In this document: positions 31,190-42,990 of the stretch, in pieces
Layout: each line of letters starts with the position of its first letter
How positions within the stretch are numbered: the first letter of the stretch is position 1
From: Candidatus Schmidhempelia bombi str. Bimp
GTDB taxonomy: Bacteria > Pseudomonadota > Gammaproteobacteria > Enterobacterales > Orbaceae
Length of the DNA stretch: 56,234 bases
Assembly (NCBI RefSeq): GCF_000471645.3
Contig: NZ_AWGA01000066.1
Location: forward strand, 1 to 56,234
Direction of reading: 5' to 3'
Translations under genes and position numbers: made by a program
Notes under the pieces: generated by a model
Databases searched by the model: none
The model's input: only the letters and a program-made list of their open reading frames with translations
What the model was told of the DNA's origin: nothing

Positions 31190-31731
31190 ATAATCATATC
31201 CGGAATAGATTAATTGGAATACTATGTATACTATTAATGATAGCTATTGCTTTTCCATATATCATTAGAGAAAATGCATTTAAACCTAATCCAACGATTT
31301 CTTTAATGACAAAATCAGAGACGGACGATTATCACGATTTCATTCTTAATTCAGCGAAAACTCAGGGTTATTCGCCTAATTTAGAATCGGGGTATGTGCC
31401 ACCGCCAATGACAGCGCCACAATATAGTGATACAAATAGAAATAAAGAGGCTGCCTCTCATAACAATATATCAATGGCAAGCGCACAAAATAGTGGGGAT
31501 AAGCTTTATTATATTCAATTGGCTGCGTTAAAAAATAAACAAAAAATTGAGGAGCTAATCGCTTTATTAAGATTACATAATTATGATGTACTGATTGATA
31601 CGCAAACTAAAGGAAATGAACAACTTTATCGTCTTTTAGTTGGACCGTATTCGTCTAAAGAACAAACAGAGTTAGCCGTTTTGGATTTAAAAAATTTAAC
31701 CAAATTGGATGGTTTTATTCTTTCTCGTTAA
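31186..31731 (+). CDS. dedD: SPOR-domain cell division protein DedD
   Basis: Bitopic division protein that binds denuded septal glycan. I placed the start at 31186, overlapping the folC stop, because the earlier frame start lies deep in folC. The 181 residues have a short cytoplasmic end, one membrane segment (about 8-26), a low-complexity linker, and a C-terminal SPOR domain (about 103-180) starting YYIQLAALKNKQKIEEL. Order folC-dedD-cvpA-purF is as in E. coli. Confidence 0.88.
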   Translation: MNNHIRNRLIGILCILLMIAIAFPYIIRENAFKPNPTISLMTKSETDDYHDFILNSAKTQGYSPNLESGYVPPPMTAPQYSDTNRNKEAASHNNISMASAQNSGDKLYYIQLAALKNKQKIEELIALLRLHNYDVLIDTQTKGNEQLYRLLVGPYSSKEQTELAVLDLKNLTKLDGFILSR

Positions 31732-31748
31732 ATATTTGGATATAAAAT

Positions 31749-32243
31749 ATGATGTTAATGTTAAATGAAATTGATTTTGCCATTATTGGTATCATACTAT
31801 TTTCTCTAATAGTAAGTATTATTCGTGGTTTTGTTCGTGAAGTATTATCGTTAACAAGTTGGTTTTGTGCCTTTTATGTTACGAGCCATTTTTATTCTTA
31901 TATTACTCGTTATCTGACTTATTTTAATGATCCTTTTGTGCGTAGGGCGGCGGCAATAGCCATTTTATTTTTGCTAACTTTAATTATTTGTTCATTTATA
32001 AGCTATATGATCAGTCTATTAGTGCTTAAAACGGGGTTAAGTGGCACCGATAGAGTGCTTGGAAGTTGTTTTGGTGTAGCCAGAGGAATATTGATTGTTG
32101 CGGCGATATTATTTTTTACCGACACTTTTACATCGATGTCAAAAAGTCAACTATGGAAGCAATCGGTACTGATTCCTCATTTTAATTATATTATTCGTTG
32201 GTTTTTTGATTTTTTACAAAATTCGTCTGCATTTTTGAGGTAG
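31749..32243 (+). CDS. cvpA: CvpA family membrane protein
   Basis: Inner membrane protein of 164 residues with four membrane segments (about 8-27, 30-50, 62-85, 100-122), first named for colicin V production and linked to envelope homeostasis. DFAIIGIILFSLIVSIIRGFVRE matches the family N-terminus (first part IDFAIIGI). It lies 17 bases after dedD and 43 before purF, so it likely shares their transcript. Confidence 0.92.
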   Translation: MMLMLNEIDFAIIGIILFSLIVSIIRGFVREVLSLTSWFCAFYVTSHFYSYITRYLTYFNDPFVRRAAAIAILFLLTLIICSFISYMISLLVLKTGLSGTDRVLGSCFGVARGILIVAAILFFTDTFTSMSKSQLWKQSVLIPHFNYIIRWFFDFLQNSSAFLR

Positions 32244-32286
32244 GGTGTTCATTTTCAGGGTAGTAATTTTATGTTGAGGTGACTTT

Positions 32287-33819
32287 ATGTGTGGTATTGT
32301 TGGTATGGTCAGTTTTAGTCCCGTGAATCAATCGATTTATGATGCATTATCAGTACTACAGCACCGAGGACAAGATGCGGCAGGGATAATAACCATTGAT
32401 AGTAATAACCACTTTAGATTACGTAAAGCTAATGGTTTAGTTAATGAAGTTTTTCAAGCCCATCATATGCAACGTTTAGAAGGCAATGTGGGGATAGGGC
32501 ATATTCGTTACCCAACCGCTGGAAGTTCAAGTGTATCCGAAGCACAACCATTTTACGTCAATTCACCTTATGGTATTGCGCTAGCTCATAATGGTAATTT
32601 AACTAATGCGGAAGCGCTACGACAGAAAATCTTTGAGCAAGGTAAGCGCCATGTTAATACACATTCAGATTCAGAAATATTACTCAATATTTTAGCCATT
32701 GAATTGGCAAATTTTCCTGACTATCCACTGTCTGCAGCAAATATTTTTTCTGCTATAGCTGCGGTACATAAAGTTATTCATGGTGCTTATGCTTGTGTTG
32801 CTATGATTATTGGTCATGGATTAATTGCCTTTCGCGATCCAAATGGCATACGTCCTTTAGTCTTAGGTAAAAGGGAAACGGTTGATCACCGTACCGAATA
32901 TATGTTTGCATCTGAAAGCGTCGCGTTAGATAGTTTAGATTATACTTTTGTGCGTGATGTTGAGCCGGGTGAAGCGATTTATATTACTCAAGATGGCGAG
33001 TTTTTCTCTCAGCAATGTGCTGATAATCCTAAATTATGCCCATGTATTTTTGAATACGTCTATTTTGCCAGACCAGATTCATTGATTAATGGTATTTCAG
33101 TTTATCAAGCACGAATTCATATGGGACAAATGCTTGGCAAGAAAATTGCCCGCGAATGGCGCGATCTCGATATTGATGTAGTGATTCCGATCCCTGAAAC
33201 ATCCTGTGATGCAGCACTGGAAATTGCCCGTATTTTAAATAAACCTTATCGTCAGGGTTTTGTCAAAAATCGCTATATTGGACGAACGTTTATTATGCCT
33301 GGTCAGACGGTGCGTCGTCGTTCAGTTCGCCGTAAATTAAATGCGAATAATATTGAATTTGAAGGGAAAAATGTGTTACTCGTTGATGACTCAATAGTCA
33401 GAGGCACGACGTCAAAAGAAATATTAGAGATGGTTCGGTCTGTTGGCGCAAAAAAGATCTATTTGGCCTCGGCAGCACCCGAAATACGTTATCCAAATGT
33501 TTATGGCATTGATATGCCATCAGCGGATGAATTAATTGCCCATGATCGTAATGTGGATGAAATCGCTCAATTTATTGGTGCCGATGCAGTTATTTTTCAA
33601 GATTTATCCGATTTAATCGCTGCTGTGCAAATGAGTAATCCAACCATAACACAATTTGAATGTTCTGTTTTTGATGGACAATATATTACGCATGACATCG
33701 ATCCACCTTATTTGGCCTCATTAGAAAGATTACGCAGTCATAACCGCAAACAGACCTCAACCTCTGCTTTAGCGCCTTCTCCAGAATTTGAGAATCTGGG
33801 AATTTATAATAATGAATAA
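32287..33819 (+). CDS. purF: Amidophosphoribosyltransferase PurF
   Basis: First committed step of purine synthesis: PRPP plus glutamine to phosphoribosylamine. The 510 residues start MCGIVGM; Cys2 is the glutaminase nucleophile after Met removal. The glutaminase domain ([16 protein letters not shown]) spans about 1-235, and the phosphoribosyltransferase domain carries [18 protein letters not shown] saw no clear PurR operator upstream, as the gene sits inside the operon. Confidence 0.97.
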   Translation: MCGIVGMVSFSPVNQSIYDALSVLQHRGQDAAGIITIDSNNHFRLRKANGLVNEVFQAHHMQRLEGNVGIGHIRYPTAGSSSVSEAQPFYVNSPYGIALAHNGNLTNAEALRQKIFEQGKRHVNTHSDSEILLNILAIELANFPDYPLSAANIFSAIAAVHKVIHGAYACVAMIIGHGLIAFRDPNGIRPLVLGKRETVDHRTEYMFASESVALDSLDYTFVRDVEPGEAIYITQDGEFFSQQCADNPKLCPCIFEYVYFARPDSLINGISVYQARIHMGQMLGKKIAREWRDLDIDVVIPIPETSCDAALEIARILNKPYRQGFVKNRYIGRTFIMPGQTVRRRSVRRKLNANNIEFEGKNVLLVDDSIVRGTTSKEILEMVRSVGAKKIYLASAAPEIRYPNVYGIDMPSADELIAHDRNVDEIAQFIGADAVIFQDLSDLIAAVQMSNPTITQFECSVFDGQYITHDIDPPYLASLERLRSHNRKQTSTSALAPSPEFENLGIYNNE

Positions 33820-33856
33820 GTTTAAAAAAATAGAATTAAGTCACATGAGGTAAATT

Positions 33857-34432
33857 TTGGTTAACCGTATTATCGTTGGTGTCACTGGGGCAAGTGGTGG
33901 TATTTATGCAGTTAGATTACTTGCATTATTAAAACAGATAGCTGAAATTGAAACGCATTTGGTCATGACCGATTCTGCTGTGCGTTCTTTAGAAATTGAA
34001 ACACAATTGCCCCTAGAAGAGCTTAAGGCAATGGCGGATATAAACTATGATATTAACGATATTGCGGCAGCGATCGCTTCAGGTTCATTTAATACCGCAG
34101 GCATGATTATTGCGCCATGCTCTATGAAAACATTGTCTGGTATTGCTAATAGTTATAGTGATAATTTACTTACGCGCGCTGCTGATGTGACGCTTAAAGA
34201 GCGACGTCCTTTAGTCCTTAGCGTCAGAGAAACCCCTTTACATTTAGGCCATCTTCGTTTAATGACAACTGCATGTGAGCTAGGGGCAATTATTATGCCA
34301 CCGCTTAATGCATTTTATCACAAGCCAAACTCAATTGACGCATTAGTCGATAATACAGTTCGCCGTATGGTACAGCAACTCCGCCTTAATATTGATATAC
34401 CCGACTATCAGCAGTGGCTAGGTCCCGAATGA
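33857..34432 (+). CDS. ubiX: Flavin prenyltransferase UbiX
   Basis: Builds prenylated FMN, the cofactor of the UbiD decarboxylase in ubiquinone synthesis. It starts with TTG at 33857 (sequence then VNRIIVGVTGASGG), with ATGAGG seven bases upstream; no ATG or GTG fits. The 191 residues have the flavoprotein fold, GASGGIYAVRLL at 11-22, MIIAPCSMKTL and the phosphate-binding SVRETPLHLGHL. Position after purF is as in E. coli. Confidence 0.94.
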   Translation: MVNRIIVGVTGASGGIYAVRLLALLKQIAEIETHLVMTDSAVRSLEIETQLPLEELKAMADINYDINDIAAAIASGSFNTAGMIIAPCSMKTLSGIANSYSDNLLTRAADVTLKERRPLVLSVRETPLHLGHLRLMTTACELGAIIMPPLNAFYHKPNSIDALVDNTVRRMVQQLRLNIDIPDYQQWLGPE

Positions 34433-34772
34433 TGATTATCGTTAATGACCTATCATTATTACTTTCCCAGTTTATTGTCTAATTAGTAACGAACGAAGTC
34501 GACGACTATAATGAGTTTGATAAAGCGACGGCAATACGTCATTTTTGTTTAACTTAAACTAAAATAAAAGGGGAATGATTGACGTCTAGCAAATGGTTAG
34601 AATAAAACGCGAGTGATGGGTGCATCATAAATCCATTCTTTTTTCTATTTCACTAGATCAAAACATTATAGTAAAGAAAACGGTTTATTGTGTTTTTTTA
34701 TAAGTAAAATCCCATATTGATTTAACTTATGTTATGCTAAAACCAACAGTTTACAATAAGGATAATGTTTAA
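34433..34772. other. 340-base intergenic region ubiX-rnr
   Basis: AT-rich, no coding frame seen. It must contain the ubiX end and the rnr promoter; I found no strong terminator or operator. In E. coli nsrR precedes rnr; here there is no trace of it. Confidence 0.5.
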
Positions 34773-37139
34773 ATGAAGGATCCATTTTTTGAGCGCGAGG
34801 CGGAAAAATATGACACGCCGATCGCCAGTCGAGAACTTATTCTCACTTATTTAAAAGAAATCGATAAACCAGCTAGTTTAGATACCATTGCTAAAGCAAT
34901 GAACCTATACACTGAAGAAAAACAAACCATTTTACACCGCCGCTTAAGAGCGATGGAACGTGATGGCCAAGTGGTATTTACGCGACGTAAATGTTATGCG
35001 TTACCTGAAAAATTAGCGATGGTAAAAGGTCAGGTACTTGGGCATCGTGATGGTTACGGCTTTTTACGAGTCGAAGGTGAAAAAGACGATTACTATTTAC
35101 CACCAGATCAATTTAAGTTAGTACTACATGGCGATACCGTACTTGCTCAGCCATTATCAAATAAATACCGCGGCAAAAGAGAAGTACGAATTGTTCGAAT
35201 TCTTGAACCAAGAAACCATTTTATTGTTGGACGTTATTTTATCGAACAAGGTATTGGTTTTGTTGTGCCCGATGATAGTCGTTTAAGTTTTGATATTCTG
35301 GTTGCTGAAAAAACAGATAAAACGGTGCGTATGGGTTCTGTGGTGGTCGTTGAACTATTAAGACGTCCAGAAAAGCGGATTAAAGCGCTTGGGCGTATTG
35401 TTGAAATCCTCGGTGAAAAAATGGAAACCGATTTAGCCATTGAGATGGCGATTCGTAACCATGATCTTAATCACACTTTTCCTGAAGCGGTTATCCAACA
35501 GACAGCACATTTTAAAGAAGATGTCCCAGAGAAAGCCAAAGCAGATCGGATTGATTTACGACATCTCCCATTGGTGACCATTGATGGTGAAGATGCCAGA
35601 GATTTTGATGATGCCGTCTATTGTGAGAAGAAGCGTGGCGGAGGCTGGCGGTTATGGGTGGCGATTGCCGATGTAAGCTATTATGTTAGACCAGGCACAC
35701 CCTTAGATAAAGAAGCATTAGCACGTAGTACATCCGTTTATTTCCCTTCTCGGGTTATTCCAATGCTACCAGAAGTTCTATCTAATGGACTGTGTTCGTT
35801 AAATCCTCAAGTTGATCGCCTATGCATGGTGTGTGAAATGACTATTTCAGCTCGAGGGGCGTTAACGGGGTATAAATTCTATGAGGCGGTCATGAATTCG
35901 CATGCTCGTTTAACTTATACCAAAGTACATAAAATCTTAACGGGCGATCAAACTCTACGAGAACAGTATCAATCGTTAGTGCCGCATTTAGAAACTTTAT
36001 ACGCACTCTTTAATGTGCTCGATGAAAGTCGTCAGTTACGAGGCGCGATTGGTTTTGATTCGCCTGAACCTAAATTTATTTTTAATGCCGATAAACGTAT
36101 TGAACGCGTAGACGTTGCTGAACGCAATGAGGCACATAAAATGATTGAAGAGTGCATGATTATGGCTAATGTTGCTGCCGCCAAATTTGTTGAAAAGGCG
36201 CAAATTCCTTCATTATATCGTGTACATGATGAACCCGATCAAGATCGAATTAATAATTTGCGAGCGATTCTCAATGAGTTAGGATTAACGTTAATGGGCG
36301 GTGATAAACCTGAACCGCACGATATCGCGACCTTAATGTCAGAGGTTGCTGAGCGCCCAGATCATGAGATGATTCAAACGCTTATACTGCGTTCCATGAA
36401 ACAAGCAATCTATGATCCAGAAAATCGCGGTCATTTTGGCTTGGCTTTGCACGAATATGCTCATTTTACCTCGCCAATCCGCCGCTATCCTGATTTGCTG
36501 TTACATCGCTCAATTAAGTGGCTGATAGCGCAACAAGCACCACAGCAAGATAATTCGGGTGGTTATCGATATAATCTTGAAGAAATGTTATTTTTTGGTC
36601 AGCAATGTTCAATGGCTGAACGTCGCGCAGATGAAGCGGTGCGTGATGTGGTTGACTGGTTAAAATCAGATTTTATGCAAGATCATGTTGGCGAAGTGTA
36701 TCAAGGTATTATTTCTAGCCTGACCAACTTTGGTTTTTTTGTCCGTCTTGATGAGTTGTATATTGATGGATTAGTCCATGTTTCATCATTAGAAAATGAT
36801 TATTATTTCTATGATGCGGCACGTCAGCGTTTAGTTGGTGAAGCTTCTGGGTATATTTATCGTTTAGGGGATAAAGTGACGGTAAAAGTCGAGGCCGTCA
36901 ATTTAGAAGAACATAAAATTGACTTCTCATTAATGAGTAGTGAAAGAAAACCGCAACGTGCGGGAAAAACCGCTAAAGACCGCACACGCGTAAAAGCAAA
37001 GGTAGCCAAAGGGGAGAGGAAAGATAACCCAAGTGGTCGGCGGGTTAGTCGTGATAAAACTAAACCTAAGACAAAAGGTAAAGTATCATCAAGTAAGCGA
37101 CGAAAAACTAAGTTAACGAACAAAAGTATCAAAAAGTAG
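34773..37139 (+). CDS. rnr: Ribonuclease R
   Basis: Processive 3'-5' exoribonuclease of the RNB family, able to unwind structured RNA. The 788 residues contain an N-terminal winged-helix region (about 20-75), cold-shock domains (about 80-240), the RNB catalytic domain with [16 protein letters not shown] (the Asp cluster), a C-terminal S1 domain (about 640-725) and a Lys/Arg-rich tail. It is shorter than E. coli's 813. It precedes rlmB by 10 bases, the conserved pair. Confidence 0.97.
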   Translation: MKDPFFEREAEKYDTPIASRELILTYLKEIDKPASLDTIAKAMNLYTEEKQTILHRRLRAMERDGQVVFTRRKCYALPEKLAMVKGQVLGHRDGYGFLRVEGEKDDYYLPPDQFKLVLHGDTVLAQPLSNKYRGKREVRIVRILEPRNHFIVGRYFIEQGIGFVVPDDSRLSFDILVAEKTDKTVRMGSVVVVELLRRPEKRIKALGRIVEILGEKMETDLAIEMAIRNHDLNHTFPEAVIQQTAHFKEDVPEKAKADRIDLRHLPLVTIDGEDARDFDDAVYCEKKRGGGWRLWVAIADVSYYVRPGTPLDKEALARSTSVYFPSRVIPMLPEVLSNGLCSLNPQVDRLCMVCEMTISARGALTGYKFYEAVMNSHARLTYTKVHKILTGDQTLREQYQSLVPHLETLYALFNVLDESRQLRGAIGFDSPEPKFIFNADKRIERVDVAERNEAHKMIEECMIMANVAAAKFVEKAQIPSLYRVHDEPDQDRINNLRAILNELGLTLMGGDKPEPHDIATLMSEVAERPDHEMIQTLILRSMKQAIYDPENRGHFGLALHEYAHFTSPIRRYPDLLLHRSIKWLIAQQAPQQDNSGGYRYNLEEMLFFGQQCSMAERRADEAVRDVVDWLKSDFMQDHVGEVYQGIISSLTNFGFFVRLDELYIDGLVHVSSLENDYYFYDAARQRLVGEASGYIYRLGDKVTVKVEAVNLEEHKIDFSLMSSERKPQRAGKTAKDRTRVKAKVAKGERKDNPSGRRVSRDKTKPKTKGKVSSSKRRKTKLTNKSIKK

Positions 37140-37149
37140 AAGATAGATT

Positions 37150-37884
37150 ATGAGTGAAATAATTTATGGTATTCATGCCATTGAAGCATTATTAAATCGT
37201 GCACCAGAACGTTTTATCGATATATTCTTGCTTAAAGGGCGGGAAGATAAAAGGCTTATGCCGCTTATTAAGCAACTTGACGCATTAGGATTAACGATTA
37301 AGTTAGTTAATCGTCAGTTTCTTGATGAACAATCCTCTGGTGGCGTCCATCAAGGAATTTTAGCGAGAGTAAAAGCGGGAAAACAGTATCAAGAAAATGA
37401 CTTAACGGATCTGTTAGAGACTATAGCAACACCCCTAATTCTGATCTTAGATGGTGTTACCGATCCCCATAACCTAGGCGCATGCTTACGAACTGCCGAT
37501 GCTGCAGGCGTTGATATAGTGATTGTGCCTAAGGATCGCAGTGCCCCCTTAAATGCTACTGCCAAGAAAGTTGCTTGTGGGGCGGCTGAAAATTTACCTT
37601 TAATTAGAGTGACTAATTTAGCTCGTACTATGCGTTTATTACAAGAACATCATATCTGGATCGTGGGTACGGCCGGTGAAGCAGAACGTAGCCTTTATCA
37701 AAGCCAATATAAAGGTGCGTTAGCCCTTGTAATGGGGGCAGAGGGTGAAGGCATGCGTCGATTAACACGCGAGCACTGTGATGAACTGATTAATATTCCA
37801 ATGGCTGGCAGCGTCTCATCTCTGAATGTATCGGTCGCGACGGGAGTCTGTTTGTTTGAAATAGTAAGACAACGATTAGTATAG
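37150..37884 (+). CDS. rlmB: 23S rRNA Gm2251 2'-O-methyltransferase RlmB
   Basis: SPOUT-class methyltransferase acting on G2251 in the 23S peptidyl-transferase loop. The 244 residues have an N-terminal RNA-binding domain (to about 75) and the trefoil-knot domain with [32 protein letters not shown] and [18 protein letters not shown] (motifs split at about residues 97, 195 and 217). Immediate partner of rnr. Confidence 0.95.
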   Translation: MSEIIYGIHAIEALLNRAPERFIDIFLLKGREDKRLMPLIKQLDALGLTIKLVNRQFLDEQSSGGVHQGILARVKAGKQYQENDLTDLLETIATPLILILDGVTDPHNLGACLRTADAAGVDIVIVPKDRSAPLNATAKKVACGAAENLPLIRVTNLARTMRLLQEHHIWIVGTAGEAERSLYQSQYKGALALVMGAEGEGMRRLTREHCDELINIPMAGSVSSLNVSVATGVCLFEIVRQRLV

Positions 37885-38314
37885 TGTGATTAATGGGTGC
37901 AACATCAATATAAATCCGATCTAAATGGCGATTTTATTTTGTTATAGTGCACCCATTATGATAACGTCCTAATTCGATTCTATTTGCGGCCAATATTGAT
38001 TGAACGTGATGTTATAATAAGCCTTTAACATCCCATAATTGGGCTTTTTTTGTTTTCGACATTTATATCATTTTGGGATTTTCATATTCATTGCTTCTTT
38101 ATGCATTGATACATAGCCGATATCAACCCTATTTTTTACGCGTTGACTCTCCACTAAAATAACCTTTAATTTATAAGATCCAAAAATAACACTTCTCAAC
38201 TATCCCGTTTTTCATCAACTAGTTTGATTAAAAAAGCCCATTTTTATGGTATAGAATGAAAAAGGATAAAAATCAAAAAGATTATACTTATAACCCATTG
38301 ATTTTCGTATATAA
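37885..38314. other. 430-base convergent region rlmB/metF
   Basis: No coding frame recognised. It has an inverted repeat TAATGGGTGCA (37891-37901) / TGCACCCATTA (37948-37958), a likely plus-strand terminator near 38019-38050 and a weak minus-strand terminator-like hairpin with a T run (38229-38250) that could end metB-metF. Confidence 0.55.
38019..38050 (+). terminator. Probable terminator after rlmB
   Basis: AAGCC (38019-38023) and GGCTT (38042-38046) form the outer stem, CCCA/TGGG an alternative inner stem, followed by a run of seven T. It is the only T-tailed hairpin in the rlmB downstream region. Confidence 0.6.
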
Positions 38315-39223
<909 letters not shown>

Positions 39224-40375
39224 TTAAATAGTAGACAAGGCATTGCTTAAATCACTAATTTGATCGGTATTCTCTTCTAATCCCACTGATAAACGTAATA
39301 ACGTATCGGAAACGCCTGCCACTTCTCGGGCTGCTTTGGACATGCCAGAATGGGTCATACTAGCAGGATGGCAAATTAAACTTTCAACGCCACCAAGTGA
39401 TTGTGCAAGCGTAAATAGCTTTAATGATTGAATAAATTTAGGTATATTTTTTTCGTCTGTATTGAGTTCAAAACTTAGCATTGCTCCAAATCCAGTCTGT
39501 TGTTTACAAGCTATCTCATGCCCTTGGTTGGTTGCTAGGGAAGGGTGATAGACTCGAGAAACTTTAGGATGATTAAGTAGAAATGCAACAATATTTAATG
39601 CATTTTTCTGCTGTAATTGGATACGTGCGCCTAATGTTTTTAAACCACGTAGTAGTAAATAACTATCGAATGCCGAATTGGCTGTACCAATATTGTTTGC
39701 CCACCAAGCAATTTCATCGGCTAACTGTTGCTGTTTAAAAATTAAAATACCGGCCAATAGATCTGAGTGACCATTTAAATACTTAGTACATGAATGAATA
39801 ACAATATCTGCACCAAGTGTTATCGGTTGCTGTAATATAGGACTCATAAACGTATTATCAACCGCAACTAAAGCACCAGCTTGATGCGCTTGGCTAGCAA
39901 TACTTTGGATATTGACCACGCGTAACAGTGGATTACTTGGCGATTCAATTAAAACTAATTTAGGTTTTTGGGACAGCGCCTGTTTTAGGGCCTGTGTATC
40001 AGACTGATCAACAAATAGTACCTTAAATAAACCACGTTGGCTTAAACTTGAAAATAATCGGTAACTGCCACCATAACAATCATGAGGTGCGATAATTGTA
40101 TCATTTGGCGTTAGTAGCGAAACACACAGTAAGTGAATTGCCGACATACCAGTATTAGTGAGAATCGCATCTGCGCCACCTTCAAGTTCTGCAATCGTCT
40201 GTTCAACAAAATGCCGGCTTGGATTGCTACGCCGCCCATAATCAAATTCTCTTGGTTTATTTACCTCATACCAACTATAACTCGTTGATGGAATAATAGG
40301 TGGAATAACGCTACCAAATTGTTTATCGATATTTAGACCGCCTCTCACCGCAATTGTGTTTTGTTTTTGAACCAT
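39224..40375 (-). CDS. metB: Cystathionine gamma-synthase MetB
   Basis: PLP enzyme joining an acylated homoserine with cysteine to give cystathionine. The 383 residues align over the full length with the Cys/Met metabolism PLP family; the PLP lysine is in HSCTKYLNGHSDLLAG. It is divergent from metJ with the met-box operator in between. Distinguished from MetC by the N-terminus (IAVRGGLNIDKQFGSVIPPI), SYSWYEVNKPREFDYGR and the metBJ arrangement. Confidence 0.94.
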   Translation of the reverse strand: MVQKQNTIAVRGGLNIDKQFGSVIPPIIPSTSYSWYEVNKPREFDYGRRSNPSRHFVEQTIAELEGGADAILTNTGMSAIHLLCVSLLTPNDTIIAPHDCYGGSYRLFSSLSQRGLFKVLFVDQSDTQALKQALSQKPKLVLIESPSNPLLRVVNIQSIASQAHQAGALVAVDNTFMSPILQQPITLGADIVIHSCTKYLNGHSDLLAGILIFKQQQLADEIAWWANNIGTANSAFDSYLLLRGLKTLGARIQLQQKNALNIVAFLLNHPKVSRVYHPSLATNQGHEIACKQQTGFGAMLSFELNTDEKNIPKFIQSLKLFTLAQSLGGVESLICHPASMTHSGMSKAAREVAGVSDTLLRLSVGLEENTDQISDLSNALSTI

Positions 40376-40432
40376 TTGTTCGTTCTTCCTTCTATTTCTG
40401 ATTGATTTTTACCAGTATAGCATTGGTTTTTT

Positions 40433-40456
40433 AGACGTCAACACTTCTAGATGTCT
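40433..40456. promoter_or_regulatory. MetJ operator: three contiguous met boxes
   Basis: Three abutting octamers, AGACGTCA (40433-40440), ACACTTCT (40441-40448) and AGATGTCT (40449-40456), against the consensus AGACGTCT. They lie between the divergent metB (start 40375) and metJ (start 40556), so MetJ with S-adenosylmethionine can repress metBF and itself. The outer two boxes each have one mismatch; the middle one has four. Confidence 0.9.
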
Positions 40457-40555
40457 AATGTGTGTGATGTGTTGATTGCGGATTAGTATAAATCTGGTTA
40501 GAATGGTGATTTAATTGGAAGTTGATAGTAAAGCGTAACAAATAGGTGGATTATT

Positions 40556-40873
40556 ATGGCTGAATGGAACGGGGAATATATTAGCCCCTATGCCGAACAT
40601 GGTAAAAAGAGTGAGCAAGTAAAAAAGATTACAGTATCCATTCCTTTAAAAGTGCTAAAAATATTAACAGATGAACGAACTCGACGTCAGGTCAATAATT
40701 TACGGCATGCGACCAATAGTGAATTATTGTGTGAGGCTTTTTTACATGCTTTTACCGGTCAACCTTTACCTAGTGATGCGGATTTATTGAAAGATCGCAA
40801 TGATGAGATTCCTGAACAGGCCAAAATGATGATGAGAGAATTAGGTATTGATCCATCTACTGTTGAGTATTAA
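40556..40873 (+). CDS. metJ: Methionine repressor MetJ
   Basis: Ribbon-helix-helix repressor that uses S-adenosylmethionine as corepressor. The 105 residues match E. coli MetJ nearly end to end: [21 protein letters not shown]... The DNA-contact strand is [15 protein letters not shown] (about 22-36) and the helix block is [23 protein letters not shown] (start about 50). It faces metB across the operator and converges with rpmE at a strong terminator. Confidence 0.98.
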   Translation: MAEWNGEYISPYAEHGKKSEQVKKITVSIPLKVLKILTDERTRRQVNNLRHATNSELLCEAFLHAFTGQPLPSDADLLKDRNDEIPEQAKMMMRELGIDPSTVEY

Positions 40874-40923
40874 GGTATCAAAAAAACGAAAGTGAATCTT
40901 ATACATGCCGAGTGAGAGAAGCA

Positions 40924-40961
40924 CCAATAAAAAAAGCGCCAAGTAGCGCTTTTTTTATTGG
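40924..40961. terminator. Bidirectional terminator metJ/rpmE
   Basis: Perfect 16-base arms (40924-40939 and 40946-40961) built of CCAAT, seven A, GCGC and the mirror image, with loop CAAGTA. An A run on one side and a T run on the other give T tails in both directions, fitting the convergent genes. Confidence 0.95.
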
Positions 40962-40978
40962 GCATTAATATCGATAAA

Positions 40979-41194
40979 TTATTTTTTACCGCCAACCATA
41001 CCAAAACGTTGTTTAAATTTATCAACGCGTCCGCCAGTTGCAACATCACGTTGTTTACCGGTGTAGAATGGGTGACATTCACCACACACATCAAGATGGA
41101 TATCATGACCGATGGTTGATTGGGTTTTAATGGTATTACCGCAAGAACAAGTTGCCGTAATTTCTTTATATTCTGGATGAATACCTTGTTTCAT
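40979..41194 (-). CDS. rpmE: 50S ribosomal protein L31 (zinc form)
   Basis: Large-subunit bridge protein. The 71 residues carry the zinc ligands C16, C18, C37 and C40, so this is the zinc-binding C+ paralogue rather than the zinc-free YkgM type. [12 protein letters not shown] and [11 protein letters not shown] are typical. A good sigma-70 promoter is seen 100 bases upstream. Confidence 0.98.
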   Translation of the reverse strand: MKQGIHPEYKEITATCSCGNTIKTQSTIGHDIHLDVCGECHPFYTGKQRDVATGGRVDKFKQRFGMVGGKK

Positions 41195-41292
41195 AGAAAC
41201 CTCGTTGTTTAACTCGTATCGCTATATGAACACAACTACTATGCCATACACCATACGTATGTAATTAAAATACATGTAGAATAAGGTGGCAT

Positions 41293-41320
41293 ATTATACA
41301 ATATGTGCTTAATTCGTCAA
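41293..41320 (-). promoter_or_regulatory. Sigma-70 promoter of rpmE
   Basis: On the minus strand TTGACG (41320-41315), 16-base spacer, TATAAT (41298-41293). The -10 is perfect and the -35 has one mismatch. It lies immediately after the degS stop, pointing to rpmE with a leader of about 90 bases. Confidence 0.8.
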
Positions 41321-41322
41321 GA

Positions 41323-42369
41323 TTAGATAGGGAATTTCGCTATTGTTAATTGTAATTCCAGCTGTTTACCTTGACGTATGATTGAAATTGGTATCGTCGT
41401 ATTTGGCTTCATTTCCGCAATGTGATCCATGGTCTCGATGATCGATTTAACTGGCTTATGGTCGACAGAGACCAAAATATCATTTGGTAACACACCTGCT
41501 TGTTTGGCGGGACCATCAACATTGGTGACTAAAATACCCAACACACGTGGTAACTGTTGTGAATTTTGTACTGGTGCGAATTCCAATCCATCTATGCCGG
41601 CATAACCGCGGATGATTTGTCCATCTTGAATTAATTTTTGCATAATTTTGGTCGCAAGGGACGTTGGGATAGCAAAACTCAGTCCTTCAGGTATATCAAT
41701 ATTATTATTTTTAGTAATAGAAAGCGTATTAATTCCTACTAATTCGCCTAATGTATTAACTAAGGCGCCCCCAGAATTACCATGATTAATGGACGCATCG
41801 GTTTGAATAAAATTCTGACGCCGATAGGGGCTTAATCCATCACGTCCCGTTGCGCTGATAATACCTTGGGTAATTGTTTGTCCTATATTATATGGATTAC
41901 CAATTGCTAACACCACATCGCCTATTTGCGGTTGTCGGGCTAAATTTATCGGAATAGTGGGTAAATCTTTATCGTCCACTTTTAATACCGCTAAATCAAC
42001 TAGCTTGTCTAAACCAACTAAAATCGCTTCATATATTTGTCCCGTTTGCATAGCCACAATAATTTGTTGCGCATCTTTTATAACATGGTAGTTAGTCAGA
42101 ATATAGCCTTCTTTACTCATGATAACACCCGATCCTAATGGGGTAATAGCCGATGGGGTATTTTGTCCTTGACTAATAGTACGGCTATAAACATTGACCA
42201 CAGCGGGTGCGGCTTTCCTTACTGCTTCTTGATAACTCAACGGATTGTTGAAAAAGAGATGTTCAGGAATAAATGATTTTTCAGCATTGTGTAATGATGG
42301 AAATAAAATCAGCAATACCACTGCTAACACACTACCGATCAAGGTTGGCCAAAGAATATTTTTTATCAT
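41323..42369 (-). CDS. degS: Site-1 serine protease DegS
   Basis: Periplasmic sensor protease that cuts RseA when unfolded outer membrane porins bind its PDZ domain, starting the sigma-E response. The 348 residues have an N-terminal membrane anchor (about 5-24), catalytic H95, D126 and S199 (GNSGGAL), and one PDZ domain (about 255-345). The single PDZ and the anchor separate it from DegQ. degQ lies upstream on the same strand but is parted from it by a 954-base region holding a phage-like pseudogene. Confidence 0.95.
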   Translation of the reverse strand: MIKNILWPTLIGSVLAVVLLILFPSLHNAEKSFIPEHLFFNNPLSYQEAVRKAAPAVVNVYSRTISQGQNTPSAITPLGSGVIMSKEGYILTNYHVIKDAQQIIVAMQTGQIYEAILVGLDKLVDLAVLKVDDKDLPTIPINLARQPQIGDVVLAIGNPYNIGQTITQGIISATGRDGLSPYRRQNFIQTDASINHGNSGGALVNTLGELVGINTLSITKNNNIDIPEGLSFAIPTSLATKIMQKLIQDGQIIRGYAGIDGLEFAPVQNSQQLPRVLGILVTNVDGPAKQAGVLPNDILVSVDHKPVKSIIETMDHIAEMKPNTTIPISIIRQGKQLELQLTIAKFPI

Positions 42370-42480
42370 AATCAGGAACAGAATTAAACTAAGTAGATAT
42401 AGATAATAGCATATAAGTCAATGTAATTTAAAAATTTAACATAATGAACGAGTTAACGGCTCAGCTAAACATCTGAGTAG

Positions 42481-42990
42481 TCATCCGCTCAAACTACGCT
42501 GTCGCTGCCTTTCTGCTATATTGTCTTCTGATGTAGCTTGTACGTACTCAGTGATGGGATTGCGGAGTGAGGGAAATTGTTGTACCAAGTTTGATAGACG
42601 TCCTTCATGCGGATCAAATACCGAAAAATCCGTTACATAGCAGGCTATCATAGCTTTTCCCTACCAACCTATTTTTTGAAGCGGTTTAATAAATTTTGTT
42701 GCCCTTACCATAGGTAGAAATCCTATGATAAATTGATTTATTCCGTTTGTTAAGACACCAGCAGTCGTATCTGGAGGCGGCACGTTAGGAAGGTGTATTG
42801 GGTTTAGCGCGCGCTCAATGGGTTTATCACTGATTATTTCTTGATAGATATTGTCTAATATTATTGGCGCTGCTGGATCTTGCCATAAGAAATTTACTAT
42901 ATTTCGCGCTGAATCACGCATCCCATCTAATATTTGTAAGGGAACATCTTTATACCTAGCACGATATTTGGTTTGTTTATCAAACACCAT
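42481..42990 (-). pseudogene. Phage-like protein fragment with in-frame amber stop
   Basis: A frame from the ATG at 42990 runs 109 codons to a TAG at 42661-42663, then continues in the same frame for 59 more codons to a TGA at 42481-42483. The second part (MIACYVTDFSVFDPHEGR, then LSNLVQQFPSLRNPITEY) reads as natural protein. The style, with FDP-x-EGRLSNL-x-QQFPSL-x-NP, reminds me of internal regions of large phage virion or polyvalent proteins; this is memory, not a search. It interrupts the normally adjacent degS-degQ pair. The fragment has lost both ends of the presumed parent. Confidence 0.65.
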
